63,014 nt of DNA, taken from assembly GCF_011390835.1 (NCBI RefSeq), contig NZ_JAABRQ010000022.1:1-63014 (forward strand), read 5' to 3'. Positions 8,201 through 15,536 of the stretch are shown one piece after another (position 1 is the stretch's first letter; every line of letters starts with the position of its first letter). This DNA is from Hydrogenophaga sp. GTDB taxonomy: Bacteria > Pseudomonadota > Gammaproteobacteria > Burkholderiales > Burkholderiaceae_C. Made by a program: the position numbers and the translations under genes. The notes below the pieces were generated by a model that worked only from the letters and a program-made list of their open reading frames with translations, did not search any database and was not told the origin of the DNA.

Positions 8201-10869
8201 ACGGTTGCGCTGGTCAGTCGCTGGGTGTCACCTCGCTCCAGCAGTTCCAGGTAGGCGTCAAAGGCTTCTCGGTGACTGGGCAGGTCACCGTGCTCGCAGG
8301 GCACGCTCCAGGCGCGCACGCCAGGAAGCAGGGCGCTGTCTTGGGTAACACGACCATCGCCCGTCTCTGGTGCGTCGAGGTAGACCAGGCCCTCGCTGGT
8401 GTCGAGCTCAAAGCCGGTGGGGGTGAAACGCGCCTGGCCCAGCACCATGAGCAGGCGGTCGCTGAACGCGGGCAGGGCGTCGTTGCGCTGCTGGTCGAGG
8501 CGTTGGCGCAGCGAGATCGCCTGGTCCAGCACCGCCTGCGGCGGTACGCCCCAGCGGTAGATGTTGCGCTGCACGTCCTGGCTGTGCCAGCGGTTGGCCT
8601 CGATGAGCAAGGCCATGTCCTGTTCAGCGAGCTCCCGCCAGTGCTGGCTGTTCTGCAGGCCCAGCGACGGGTCGAGCAAGCCGGATTGCAGCTGCAGCAG
8701 ACCCGGCATTTCGGCCATGAGCTGGCGAAAGCGATGGTCCTGGAACGGCAGGCCGAAACCACCAATGGTGTTGCTCAAGGGATCGTCGCCCGTGAGCACC
8801 TGCATGGGCGCGAACGAGCCCTCGTTCGGGGTGCCCAGCATCAGCAGGCGCGAGCCCGGCCGCTCCAGCCAGCGTTGCCACACGTCGGGGCGCTCCAGCT
8901 GCACTGTGCGCGCCACCAGGCCGCCCATGGAGTGGGCGAGCAGGCGCACCGGCTGGCCACTGGCCTGGCGCTCGCTCAGCGCCTGGTCGATGCGCTCGGC
9001 CAGCCGCTGTGCCTCCTCTTCGATCGGGCGGCGCCAGTCGAACGAGAACTCGATCACCTCGTGGCTGGTGCTCAGGTGCTCATTGAGCGCGTCGTACACG
9101 CTGCCAATGGCGCCGTCGGGCAGCACGTTGGTGGCATCGGCGCGGTACGCGATGCGCCCCAGTCCGCCGATCAGGCGCAAGCCGAGCCACACACGCTGCC
9201 CATTCACACTCAGGTGGCTGCCCAGGATGCCGGGCAGCACGATCACCGCTGGGCGCTGCGCCGCGGCCGGCAGGCTGGCTGCTCGTGGCCCCGCGCGCAA
9301 GCCGTCGCTGCTGCTGCCGGCCCAGGAGAGTGGGCCGATCGGTAAGAAGCCGCTCGGGGCGTCCTGCACCAAAGCGTTGCACACCGCATTGGCGGTGTTC
9401 GGGTTGCTGAAATAAGCGAAGTGCGTCACCTCGCCACCGCGGTCCAGCAAGAAGCTGGCGCTGGCCTGGCCGCCGGAGGCTGCCCGCGGTGTGCCGCCGT
9501 ACATGGACCGGGTCTGCACCACGAGGTCGTTGTCGGTCCAGTAAAACGCGTCGGCCAGGAGGGTCTTGATCCAGCTGGTGAGCGAATCGCCCTGGATGTC
9601 GCCAGCCACCACCCGCAGTTGCCCGGGCAAGGTATCGCGCCCGCGCGCTTCGGTGTCGTGCAGCCACTGCACCAGGGGACTTTGGGGCGTCATCGCTTCC
9701 AGCCCAGGCAGCAAAGTGGGATCGGTGCGCTGGGTGGCGATTTCGCCCAGGAAATCCACCAGCGCTGGCGCCACCGGAATACCGGCGAGCTGCAGCGACC
9801 AGCGCAGCACCGACACGTAGGCGTCAAGCCGCTTGGACGCTAGCAAGGTGCCGCGCGCAGGGCAGGCCACGCGCACCACGCGCTCCACACGGATGTCGCG
9901 ATCCTGCAGCTCGGCGCCGAGCGCGCGCAAGGCCTGAGCCTGCTGGCGGTAGACCGGGTCCTTGAAGGGCGCGAGGTCGCGTGCGTCGAGTGTCGGCAGC
10001 GCGCACACACGCGCCAGCACCTCGGCCACCAGACCGCCACGCGAGTGCGTGAGCAGGTGCAGGCGGGCGCCGTCGGGCAACGTCTTTGCCAGGGCGAGCG
10101 CGTTTTCGATCGGGCTTTGTCCGAGCGTGGGGTGATCGAACCCGTACACCTGCTGCTCGTAGTGCGAAAACAGCTCACGCACGCGGCTGGGGTGGTGCTG
10201 CCACAACTTGCCGAAGGTACCCTGAGTGTTGGAGAAGGTCCCGTGCAACAGCACCAGCACGGGCGCACCCGGCCGCGCTGGCGGCGGCAAGCGGGCGATC
10301 TTATGGCCATGCCCTTTGAGTGGCTGGCCAAATCCCTGGGGTGGTAACCGGTATAGGCCGGGGTCGACCTGCTGGTCCACACGGGCTGCGATCTGAGCGG
10401 CGGTGTAGCGGGCGGCCGGACCGCTGAGCAAGTCGGTGACGATGTCGATGCCGGTCAGCAGCGCCTGGCCCAGCCGGCCGCGGCCGGCGCCACGCGACGT
10501 ACCTTCGGCATCCCCGCCTTGCCAGGCCAGCTGGGTCGGCACCGCGACCGCGCCGTCGGCCGTCGCGCCGCGCGTGGCCGCTCCAGGGGCCGTGCCCGCC
10601 TGCGCCAGCATCAGGTCGCGCGCGGTCTCGGGGTGCAGCGTGAGCGATGGACCGTGTGCAATGTGCAGCACCACCACATCCAGCCCAGGGCGCGCAGTGA
10701 GCTGCAGGGTTTCGTTGCTGCCGCGCGTGGCACCCAAGCGCACGGACTGCAGCACCCGCCCACGGCCATCGGCCTCTCGGTCCAGCGTGCCTGCGCGCGC
10801 GCCCCGCAGTCCGGCGGGTTGTCCGCGCACGGCGAAGGTGATGGGGGTCGGGGGTGGGCTGCTGGCCAT
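5293..10869 (-). CDS. Giant protein: two alpha/beta-hydrolase modules plus CHAT protease domain
   Basis: An 1858-residue protein with no signal peptide. Visible order: a variable N-terminus (1-200); a first alpha/beta-hydrolase with VLVLLHGTFSNTQGTFG and nucleophile Ser276 in LLTHSRGGLVAE; a second, LCAT/PGAP1-like hydrolase with VIVLPGILGSHLSVNG and Ser647 in LLAHSMGGLVART; an unassigned region (about 900-1230); a CHAT domain with His1375 in HIAGHGEPEL and the Cys1419-Cys1420 pair in VFLNCCHLA; and a helical, TPR-like tail. CHAT is a caspase-related (clan CD) protease fold. The gene is last in a minus-strand run after the caspase and amidase genes, 39 nt from the latter. Its substrates are unknown. 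The weak ribosome-binding site leaves the start slightly open. Confidence 0.88.
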   Translation of the reverse strand: MASSPPPTPITFAVRGQPAGLRGARAGTLDREADGRGRVLQSVRLGATRGSNETLQLTARPGLDVVVLHIAHGPSLTLHPETARDLMLAQAGTAPGAATRGATADGAVAVPTQLAWQGGDAEGTSRGAGRGRLGQALLTGIDIVTDLLSGPAARYTAAQIAARVDQQVDPGLYRLPPQGFGQPLKGHGHKIARLPPPARPGAPVLVLLHGTFSNTQGTFGKLWQHHPSRVRELFSHYEQQVYGFDHPTLGQSPIENALALAKTLPDGARLHLLTHSRGGLVAEVLARVCALPTLDARDLAPFKDPVYRQQAQALRALGAELQDRDIRVERVVRVACPARGTLLASKRLDAYVSVLRWSLQLAGIPVAPALVDFLGEIATQRTDPTLLPGLEAMTPQSPLVQWLHDTEARGRDTLPGQLRVVAGDIQGDSLTSWIKTLLADAFYWTDNDLVVQTRSMYGGTPRAASGGQASASFLLDRGGEVTHFAYFSNPNTANAVCNALVQDAPSGFLPIGPLSWAGSSSDGLRAGPRAASLPAAAQRPAVIVLPGILGSHLSVNGQRVWLGLRLIGGLGRIAYRADATNVLPDGAIGSVYDALNEHLSTSHEVIEFSFDWRRPIEEEAQRLAERIDQALSERQASGQPVRLLAHSMGGLVARTVQLERPDVWQRWLERPGSRLLMLGTPNEGSFAPMQVLTGDDPLSNTIGGFGLPFQDHRFRQLMAEMPGLLQLQSGLLDPSLGLQNSQHWRELAEQDMALLIEANRWHSQDVQRNIYRWGVPPQAVLDQAISLRQRLDQQRNDALPAFSDRLLMVLGQARFTPTGFELDTSEGLVYLDAPETGDGRVTQDSALLPGVRAWSVPCEHGDLPSHREAFDAYLELLERGDTQRLTSATVHRGAQAMPVRSRPSRQRSDQAQPPVSLPELFRLGSSPPSSSPGRAAAAAPALRVSLHNGNLRFVSAPLLVGHYGASTLTGTERVVDIFIGGAMAASLAAGLYPEAPGTHQIFLNHRQDPASPFALPRPPHVVVAGLGEEGKLQNADLTLTVRQAVMAWAQRVAESPGAGETQFELFATLMGSGGVGVSVAASAQALVQGVREANERLLAGGWPVVGHLRLIELYLNRATEAWGALQLLVNAAPEHYALTPRVLAGVGALRQPLETSYRGTGHDFISAISTRDDDGEPTITYTLDTQRARSEARVQATQTRLVSELVRRASNEANRDPQIGRTLFQLLVPVEMEANLRGSDELLLELNDGTAAIPWELLDAPQDGRGGPTTPWAIRNKLLRKLRTVQFRGQVSDARREDAVLVIGEPRCDPNLYPPLPAARSEAEAVREALCGPGGIDAERVHALIALDDHLGPDAAAVTNALLARPYRIVHIAGHGEPELLRGDLPPQLRGVVLSDDTFLGPREVEAMRVVPELVFLNCCHLAADPQQLLKGYDRASFAAGVAKQLIRIGVRCVVAAGWAVEDHAANRFATRFYEALLRGDRFMDAVHAARVAAFEASPQGNTWAAYQCYGDPEWVWQPDHRGPHRPLAPVGDAFTGIASPVALTLALETLAVESSTQGADPARQREKIAHLKGRFADTWGGMGAVAESFGVACAAAHDVEGAIHWYGQAVAANDGSASVKSSEQLANLRARRAWDRLRKHTDARQPAAEKASLITQGRREMAEAAQLLQALVTVSPTVERESLLGSVAKRLAMLERLAGQRRAEAVAIAQMTAHYRHAVSLAEQTAHPGFFYPALNLLAAELLGPARRTPRLNADLVNRVREGLLAKRRDDPDFWSVVGLPELGVYQAIDQGELAAQLPELLAAYQDLHQRAGTPLHWASVADQLDFVLAQRGVGRGAEASAARRLQLQLRAYADSP

Positions 10870-10908
10870 GGGGGCTTTCGTGGGTCTGTGGTTGGATTTG
10901 GGCGGTGG

Positions 10909-11907
10909 TCAGCCGGCGGCGCTCTTGCTGGCGGTTCGGCGTGTCGCCGATTTGGGCGGCAATTGGATGGAGGTGGCCTTGCGTCGCGACACCGGCCGTT
11001 TGGCTGGCTGGACGGGCGCAGCACGGCTGCGAGCCCTGGCCGCGGAGGTGCTGCGCTGACTGCGCGGAAGCACGGTCTCGCCGGCAGAGCGAGGCCGTGG
11101 AGCGGGTGCGATGAAATCGTTGCTGACCCAGCCTTCGCGATCGGTGCCGCCGACCACCTCGACGTGGCTCCAGCGGTCCTGGGCCTCGAGGCGGATCAGC
11201 TCGGTGCCCTTGGGCAGCGCCGGTCCCAGCGTGTCGAAGCTCGCCGCGGGGCCGCTTCGAATGTTCAGGCGCGAAGCGGTGACGACCCAGCGCGGATCGG
11301 CATCCATCCCGCGGCCCAGCGCCCGCGCGCGCACCGCCGTGAGGGGAAAGGCCGGCCCAGGATCGGTCTTGCGCCCACGTGCCACGTCCTCATGGCCCAG
11401 CACATCCTGCAAACCGTATTGCGCCACGAGCAGTTCGCACAGCTCCAGCGTGCGCGCGATCTGGACCTCGCTGTACGCATGCCAGGGTTGGGGGCCGCCG
11501 CCATGGGGGTGGGCCGCTTGCACCACCTCTCGTGGCGGATAGGCCTTGCCAAACCAGGCTACAAAACGATCGCCTTCCTGGTGCAGCCGGCCCGCGTTGT
11601 CCAGCTCGATGCCGATGGCGTGCGCATTCAGTCCGTTGATGCCGTTCCACTGGCTCACGCCAGCGTGCCAGGTCTGCACACTGAACGGGGCGAGTTGCAC
11701 GATGCGTCCGTCGCGCCCGATCACCACATGGGCCGACGCATTGCCCTGCGGCTTGCGGGTGTTGAGCGAGCGCACCGAGCTCTCCAGATCTCGGCCTGCG
11801 GTGTAGTGCAGGATCAGGAACCGGGGCCGCAGAGCGCCACCGGTGTTGGGCGTGGGCTGTTGGCTCACGCCTGTACCGGTGAGGCGGTGATCCTTGAGCT
11901 TGAGCAT
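10909..11907 (-). CDS. AmpD-type N-acetylmuramoyl-L-alanine amidase with SH3 domain
   Basis: A 332-residue protein. The amidase_2 domain (about 20-200) carries the AmpD-like set: His34 (ILHYTAG), Glu101 (GIELDN), His172 (LGHEDVARG), Lys180 and Asp182, with the AmpD spacing of ten residues from the second zinc His to the Asp. A bacterial SH3 domain follows (about 208-268, RLNIRSGPAASFDTLG to EGWVSNDFI). The tail is Arg/Lys/Ala-rich. There is no signal peptide, so it should be cytosolic unless exported in another way. The enzyme would cut the lactyl-L-Ala amide bond of muropeptides. AAGGA precedes the ATG. It sits between the caspase gene (42 nt away) and the CHAT gene (39 nt), probably one transcript. 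Confidence 0.9.
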   Translation of the reverse strand: MLKLKDHRLTGTGVSQQPTPNTGGALRPRFLILHYTAGRDLESSVRSLNTRKPQGNASAHVVIGRDGRIVQLAPFSVQTWHAGVSQWNGINGLNAHAIGIELDNAGRLHQEGDRFVAWFGKAYPPREVVQAAHPHGGGPQPWHAYSEVQIARTLELCELLVAQYGLQDVLGHEDVARGRKTDPGPAFPLTAVRARALGRGMDADPRWVVTASRLNIRSGPAASFDTLGPALPKGTELIRLEAQDRWSHVEVVGGTDREGWVSNDFIAPAPRPRSAGETVLPRSQRSTSAARARSRAAPVQPAKRPVSRRKATSIQLPPKSATRRTASKSAAG

Positions 11908-11949
11908 GGGCGTCCTTGTGGCTGACCTGCGGCGCAGGCCAAATGGCGT

Positions 11950-12855
11950 TCACAACGTGAACGGTGTCTGTTTGAGCAGGGTCGCGGCTGGCCCCAGGGT
12001 GAACAGATTCGGTGATTGGCTGGGCGGCAGAGCCGCCCGGACCTTGGCGTGGAAGAGGGCGTAATTGCCCTGGAAGCTGCCGTGGTTCCAGACGCGAAGC
12101 ACCTGTTCGGTGAACGCACCGTTGTGGTCGCCGTCCATGGAAAACTGGTTGTCCTGGCAGCCGGAGATCAGCAGCACTGCTGGCTGGAAGTCCTTGACGA
12201 TAGCCCCCAGCCGAGGATTGACCGCGACCTGCGCGAGAGCCACGTCAGGATCGATGACGGCACCACCTGCTGCGCGCGTGGCCTCCTCCTGCAACCGGTC
12301 GTAAAACGCCTGGTGGGCCTGATAGACCCGCATGCCCACCGCTGGCGGCATGATGCGTGGCCGGGCTGAAGCGCCTGCGCCTGGCTCTCGGCCCGCTCGC
12401 ACCACCGTGCCGCTGTGACAACTGTCGGACAACACGAGCACACGCACCCCGGAGCGGAAACGGCTGAGCAGTAAGTAAAGCTCGTCATCGATCAGTTGGC
12501 CGTCGTAGAGACACCAGGTTTCGTCGAGCTTGTCGGGTTCCTCACCGCTGACATCGGGCACCTGCCCGCCATGACCGGAGTAGCTCAGGAAGAACAGATC
12601 ACCTGCCACCAGCCGGCGGGCTGCAGCGCGCAGGGCTGCCAGCACCTTGGACCGAGTCGCTTGCTGGGTGAGCAGCAACTGAGGCACCAGACCTTGAGAC
12701 CGGGCCACAGCAGTCAGGTCGTTCGCATCGAACTCACAAGCCGCCAGGGGGCCAGTCCATCCCGCATAGGCCGAGGCCTGAACTTTGTTGATGCCGATGT
12801 GCAAGGACATGCCTTGGGCCTGCCGGGGCTTGACGGGTCTGGGTTGGGTCGCCAT
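11950..12855 (-). CDS. Caspase family (C14-like, metacaspase-type) protease
   Basis: A 301-residue cysteine protease. The strand FFLSYSGHGGQ holds the catalytic His95 and VLVLSDSCHSGT the catalytic Cys146; an N-terminal LHIGINKVQ strand and an acidic ACEFDANDL segment match prokaryotic metacaspases, which usually cut after Lys or Arg. No signal peptide or death-fold adaptor is visible. The start at 12855 has GGAGGGAG upstream. It is the first gene of the minus-strand run followed by the amidase and the hydrolase/CHAT protein, so the cassette pairs two different caspase-fold proteins. A role in regulated proteolysis or defence-linked death is inference only. Confidence 0.92.
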   Translation of the reverse strand: MATQPRPVKPRQAQGMSLHIGINKVQASAYAGWTGPLAACEFDANDLTAVARSQGLVPQLLLTQQATRSKVLAALRAAARRLVAGDLFFLSYSGHGGQVPDVSGEEPDKLDETWCLYDGQLIDDELYLLLSRFRSGVRVLVLSDSCHSGTVVRAGREPGAGASARPRIMPPAVGMRVYQAHQAFYDRLQEEATRAAGGAVIDPDVALAQVAVNPRLGAIVKDFQPAVLLISGCQDNQFSMDGDHNGAFTEQVLRVWNHGSFQGNYALFHAKVRAALPPSQSPNLFTLGPAATLLKQTPFTL

Positions 12856-13198
12856 GGCTTGCTCCCTCCGCTGACATCGCAGTACGTGCGATTTGTCACA
12901 AATTCTGGGCGCTCAGCGCCCAGGGCGCAAACCAGAAGATGTAAGGAGTTGTTGGCCGCAGGCTGAGTTGGGGACTGCAGCGAGCCGAGCATTGGAGCGT
13001 TGCACCGCCCGTCTGCCGCTATTTGCTAGGGGCTTACCCTAGGCCTGGTGCCAGAGCAGGGCGCCAGCAATTTTGATGTAAGAAAGCGTGTCCACAGTCC
13101 GCCCCGTAATGCCAAAAACCGCACGGTGGCTGGCATGCAAATCGTGGCGGTTCACCCCGTCGAAATAGCAAAAGCATCACTCCGAGGAGATGACTTTC
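12856..13198. other. Divergent intergenic region with three hairpins
   Basis: 343 nt between the caspase gene (minus) and the first DUF4212 gene (plus), with no supported gene. It contains TGGGCGC/GCGCCCA (12906-12922, 3-nt loop), CTAGGG/CCCTAG (13026-13042, 5-nt loop) and CTGGTGCC/GGCGCCAG (13045-13067, 7-nt loop, one G-U pair) followed by CAATTTT. The last could be a terminator-like or leader element ahead of the symporter operon. Promoters for both directions must lie here, but I could not place them with confidence. Confidence 0.5.
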
Positions 13199-13459
13199 AT
13201 GGCAAGTGACAACAACGCAAAGGCCTACTGGTCGGCCACCCTGGGTCTTCTGACCAAGGTGCTGATCATCTGGGCACTGGTTTCCTACGGCGCGGGCATC
13301 CTGTTCGCTCCCTTGCTCAACAGCTTTCACCTGGGCGGCTACCCACTGGGCTTCTGGTTTGCCCAGCAAGGCTCCATCTACATATTCATCGCTTTGATCT
13401 TTTACTACGCCTGGGCGATGGGCAAGATCGACCGCAAGTTCGGCATGCAAGAAGACTGA
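13199..13459 (+). CDS. DUF4212 small subunit of sodium:solute symporter (copy 1)
   Basis: An 86-residue protein with two transmembrane helices (TLGLLTKVLIIWALVSYGAG and GSIYIFIALIFYYAW) and a charged C-terminus (IDRKFGMQED). The family is the small partner of VC_2705-type sodium:solute symporters, encoded just upstream. The start at 13199 rather than 13190 was chosen because GAGGAG (13184-13189) would abut the earlier ATG but sits 9 nt before the later one. A second copy of the pair is at 28045-30429. Confidence 0.9.
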   Translation: MASDNNAKAYWSATLGLLTKVLIIWALVSYGAGILFAPLLNSFHLGGYPLGFWFAQQGSIYIFIALIFYYAWAMGKIDRKFGMQED

Positions 13460-13474
13460 TCACAAGGAAGCAAC

Positions 13475-15328
13475 ATGGAACTGCAAACCACTATTTACAT
13501 CTTTGTCGGGTTGAGCTTTGCGCTCTACCTCGGCATTGCCTTCTGGGCGCGCGCGGGCAGCACGTCCGAGTTCTACGTAGCCGGCGGCGGGGTTCACCCC
13601 GTGACCAACGGCATGGCCACGGCCGCTGACTGGATGTCGGCCGCGTCCTTCATCTCCATGGCCGGCCTGATCTCCAACCTGGGCTACGGCGGCGCCGTGT
13701 TCCTGATGGGCTGGACCGGCGGCTACGTGCTGCTGGCCATGCTGCTGGCGCCTTACCTGCGCAAGTTCGGCAAGTTCACCGTGCCCGAGTTCATCGGCGA
13801 TCGCTTCTACTCGAAGTCCGCCCGCAACGTGGCCGTGCTGTGCCTGCTGGTCGCATCGCTGACCTACATCATTGGTCAGATGACTGGCGTGGGTGTGACG
13901 TTTGCGCGCTTCCTGGGCGTAACCAGCGATCAGGGCATCTACATCGGCATGGCGATCGTGTTTGCTTATGCGGTGTTCGGCGGTATGAAAGGCATCACCT
14001 ACACCCAGGTGGCGCAGTACTGCGTGCTGATCCTGGCCTACCTGGTGCCCGCTTTCTTCATCTCGCTGAACCTCACCGGCAACTTCCTGCCGCAGCTGGG
14101 CCTGGGCGCGAATCTGTCGGGCACCGACGTGTCGCTGCTCTCCAAGCTCGACCAGGTGGTGACCGATCTGGGCTTTGGCCAGTACACGACTTCGTCGAAC
14201 GGTTCCACGTTGAACATGTTCTTCTACACCGTGTCGCTGATGATCGGTACAGCCGGTCTGCCGCACGTGATCGTGCGCTTCTTCACCGTGCCGAAAGTGG
14301 CCGATGCCCGCGCCTCCGCCGGTTGGGCTCTGGTGTTCATCGCCCTGCTGTACACCACGGCACCTGCCGTGGGCGCGATGGCGCGCCTGAACCTGGTCGG
14401 TACCGTGAACAGCGCGGTCGGCCTGGTCAAGAGCCCGGAAGGTGGCATTGTCGTGAGCTCGGATGCGGTGAAAGCCAACGCCGACGTCTATGCGCCTGAG
14501 GCCAGCCTGGTATACGAGGAGCGTCCAGCCTGGATGAAGCGCTGGGAAGTGACCGGTCTGCTCAAGTGGGAAGACAAGAACAGCGACGGCCGCATCCAGT
14601 ACTACAACGACAAGACCAAGAACGAAGCCGCCAAAGGCAAGGCCGAAGCGGCCGGCTGGAAGGGTAACGAGCTGACCGTGAATGCCGACATCATCGTGTT
14701 GGCCAACCCGGAAATCGCGCTGCTGCCCAACTGGGTGATCGCGCTGGTCGCCGCCGGCGGTCTGGCCGCTGCGCTGTCGACCGCTGCGGGTCTGTTGCTC
14801 GCCATCTCCTCGGCCATCTCCCACGACCTGATCAAGGGCGCCATCAAGCCCGACATCAGCGAAAAGGGCGAGCTCATGGCAGGCAAGATCGCCATGGCCG
14901 TGGCCATCTTCGTGGCGGGCTATCTGGGTCTGAATCCGCCGGGCTTCGCAGCTGGTACTGTGGCCCTGGCCTTCGGTATCGCGGCTTCCACCATCTTCCC
15001 CGCGCTGATGATGGGCATTTTTAGCCGCACGATGAGCGACAAGGGCGCGATCGCTGGTATGTTGGCGGGCCTGTTCGTGGTGCTGTTCTATGTGTTCGCA
15101 CACAAGGGCATCTTCTTCATCAAGGGCACCGACTACCTCGGCCTGATCGGCGGGGCGAACAGCTTCTTCACCATCACCCCCGAGGCCTTCGGCACCGTGG
15201 GCGCGATCACCAACTTCGTGGTGGCCTTCCTGGTGAACAAGATGACCGCACCTGCACCAAAGCACATCCAGGAGTTGGTGGAATCGGTGCGCATCCCGCG
15301 CGGTTCCGGCGCAGCCACCGGCCACTGA
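13475..15328 (+). CDS. Sodium:solute symporter, VC_2705/ActP-like (copy 1)
   Basis: A 617-residue SSS-family carrier with about 13 membrane helices, including the signature region TNGMATAADWMSAASFISMA and the later AGGLAAALSTAAGLLLAISS. The family takes up acetate or other short carboxylates with Na+. A hydrophilic loop near residues 330-400 contains DKNSDGRIQYYN (367-378), which resembles an EF-hand calcium loop except that position 12 is Asn. AAGGAAG precedes the ATG and the DUF4212 gene ends 15 nt upstream. A strong terminator follows. The substrate is inferred as acetate-like from family and neighbours (PEP synthase, CrbS-like kinase), not proven. Confidence 0.9.
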   Translation: MELQTTIYIFVGLSFALYLGIAFWARAGSTSEFYVAGGGVHPVTNGMATAADWMSAASFISMAGLISNLGYGGAVFLMGWTGGYVLLAMLLAPYLRKFGKFTVPEFIGDRFYSKSARNVAVLCLLVASLTYIIGQMTGVGVTFARFLGVTSDQGIYIGMAIVFAYAVFGGMKGITYTQVAQYCVLILAYLVPAFFISLNLTGNFLPQLGLGANLSGTDVSLLSKLDQVVTDLGFGQYTTSSNGSTLNMFFYTVSLMIGTAGLPHVIVRFFTVPKVADARASAGWALVFIALLYTTAPAVGAMARLNLVGTVNSAVGLVKSPEGGIVVSSDAVKANADVYAPEASLVYEERPAWMKRWEVTGLLKWEDKNSDGRIQYYNDKTKNEAAKGKAEAAGWKGNELTVNADIIVLANPEIALLPNWVIALVAAGGLAAALSTAAGLLLAISSAISHDLIKGAIKPDISEKGELMAGKIAMAVAIFVAGYLGLNPPGFAAGTVALAFGIAASTIFPALMMGIFSRTMSDKGAIAGMLAGLFVVLFYVFAHKGIFFIKGTDYLGLIGGANSFFTITPEAFGTVGAITNFVVAFLVNKMTAPAPKHIQELVESVRIPRGSGAATGH

Positions 15329-15378
15329 TGGCCTGACACCATCCGCACTGGGCGATCGTCCAGAGCGGGGGTGAAGCA

Positions 15379-15413
15379 GACCCCGTCGGCTTGCTGACGG
15401 GGTCTTTTCTTTT
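15379..15413 (+). terminator. Rho-independent terminator after symporter copy 1
   Basis: A perfect 9-bp stem GACCCCGTC/GACGGGGTC (15379-15387 with 15396-15404) and an 8-nt loop, followed by TTTTCTTTT. It lies 50 nt after the symporter stop and ends the DUF4212-symporter transcript. Confidence 0.9.
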
Positions 15414-15463
15414 GCAGCTGCCTGTACAGCACAATCCCCGTAGGCCGGGGTGTGTACCCAGGC

Positions 15464-15503
15464 CGCTGTGGGGGAGCGGTGTCACCGCCGCTCCCCCACA
15501 GCG
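15464..15503. repeat. 16-bp perfect inverted repeat
   Basis: Arms at 15464-15479 (CGCTGTGGGGGAGCGG) and 15488-15503 (its exact complement) enclose an 8-nt loop. No T-run follows on the plus strand. It lies between the symporter terminator and the small membrane gene starting 34 nt downstream, so it would sit in that gene's leader or promoter. The role is unknown: a protein-binding site, a regulatory hairpin, or a repeat element. Confidence 0.75.
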
Positions 15504-15536
15504 AATCGAGCGCTGATTTCAACAAGGGTTTGCCGG

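Noticed and set aside
5686..9345. 1219-codon open frame on the plus strand
   Set aside because: It is antisense to the hydrolase/CHAT gene. Its product is rich in His, Gln, Arg and Gly with no domain motifs, as expected for the complement of high-GC coding DNA.
13125..13160. Possible sigma-54 promoter before symporter copy 1
   Set aside because: A TGG element is present, but the -12 TTGC element is missing at the required distance.
13150..13175. T-arm-like GGTTCACCCCG as part of a tRNA
   Set aside because: No acceptor, D or anticodon arms could be folded around it, and there is no CCA context.
13460..15325. 621-codon open frame on the minus strand
   Set aside because: Exact complement of symporter copy 1; His/Gln-rich shadow translation with no membrane or catalytic pattern.
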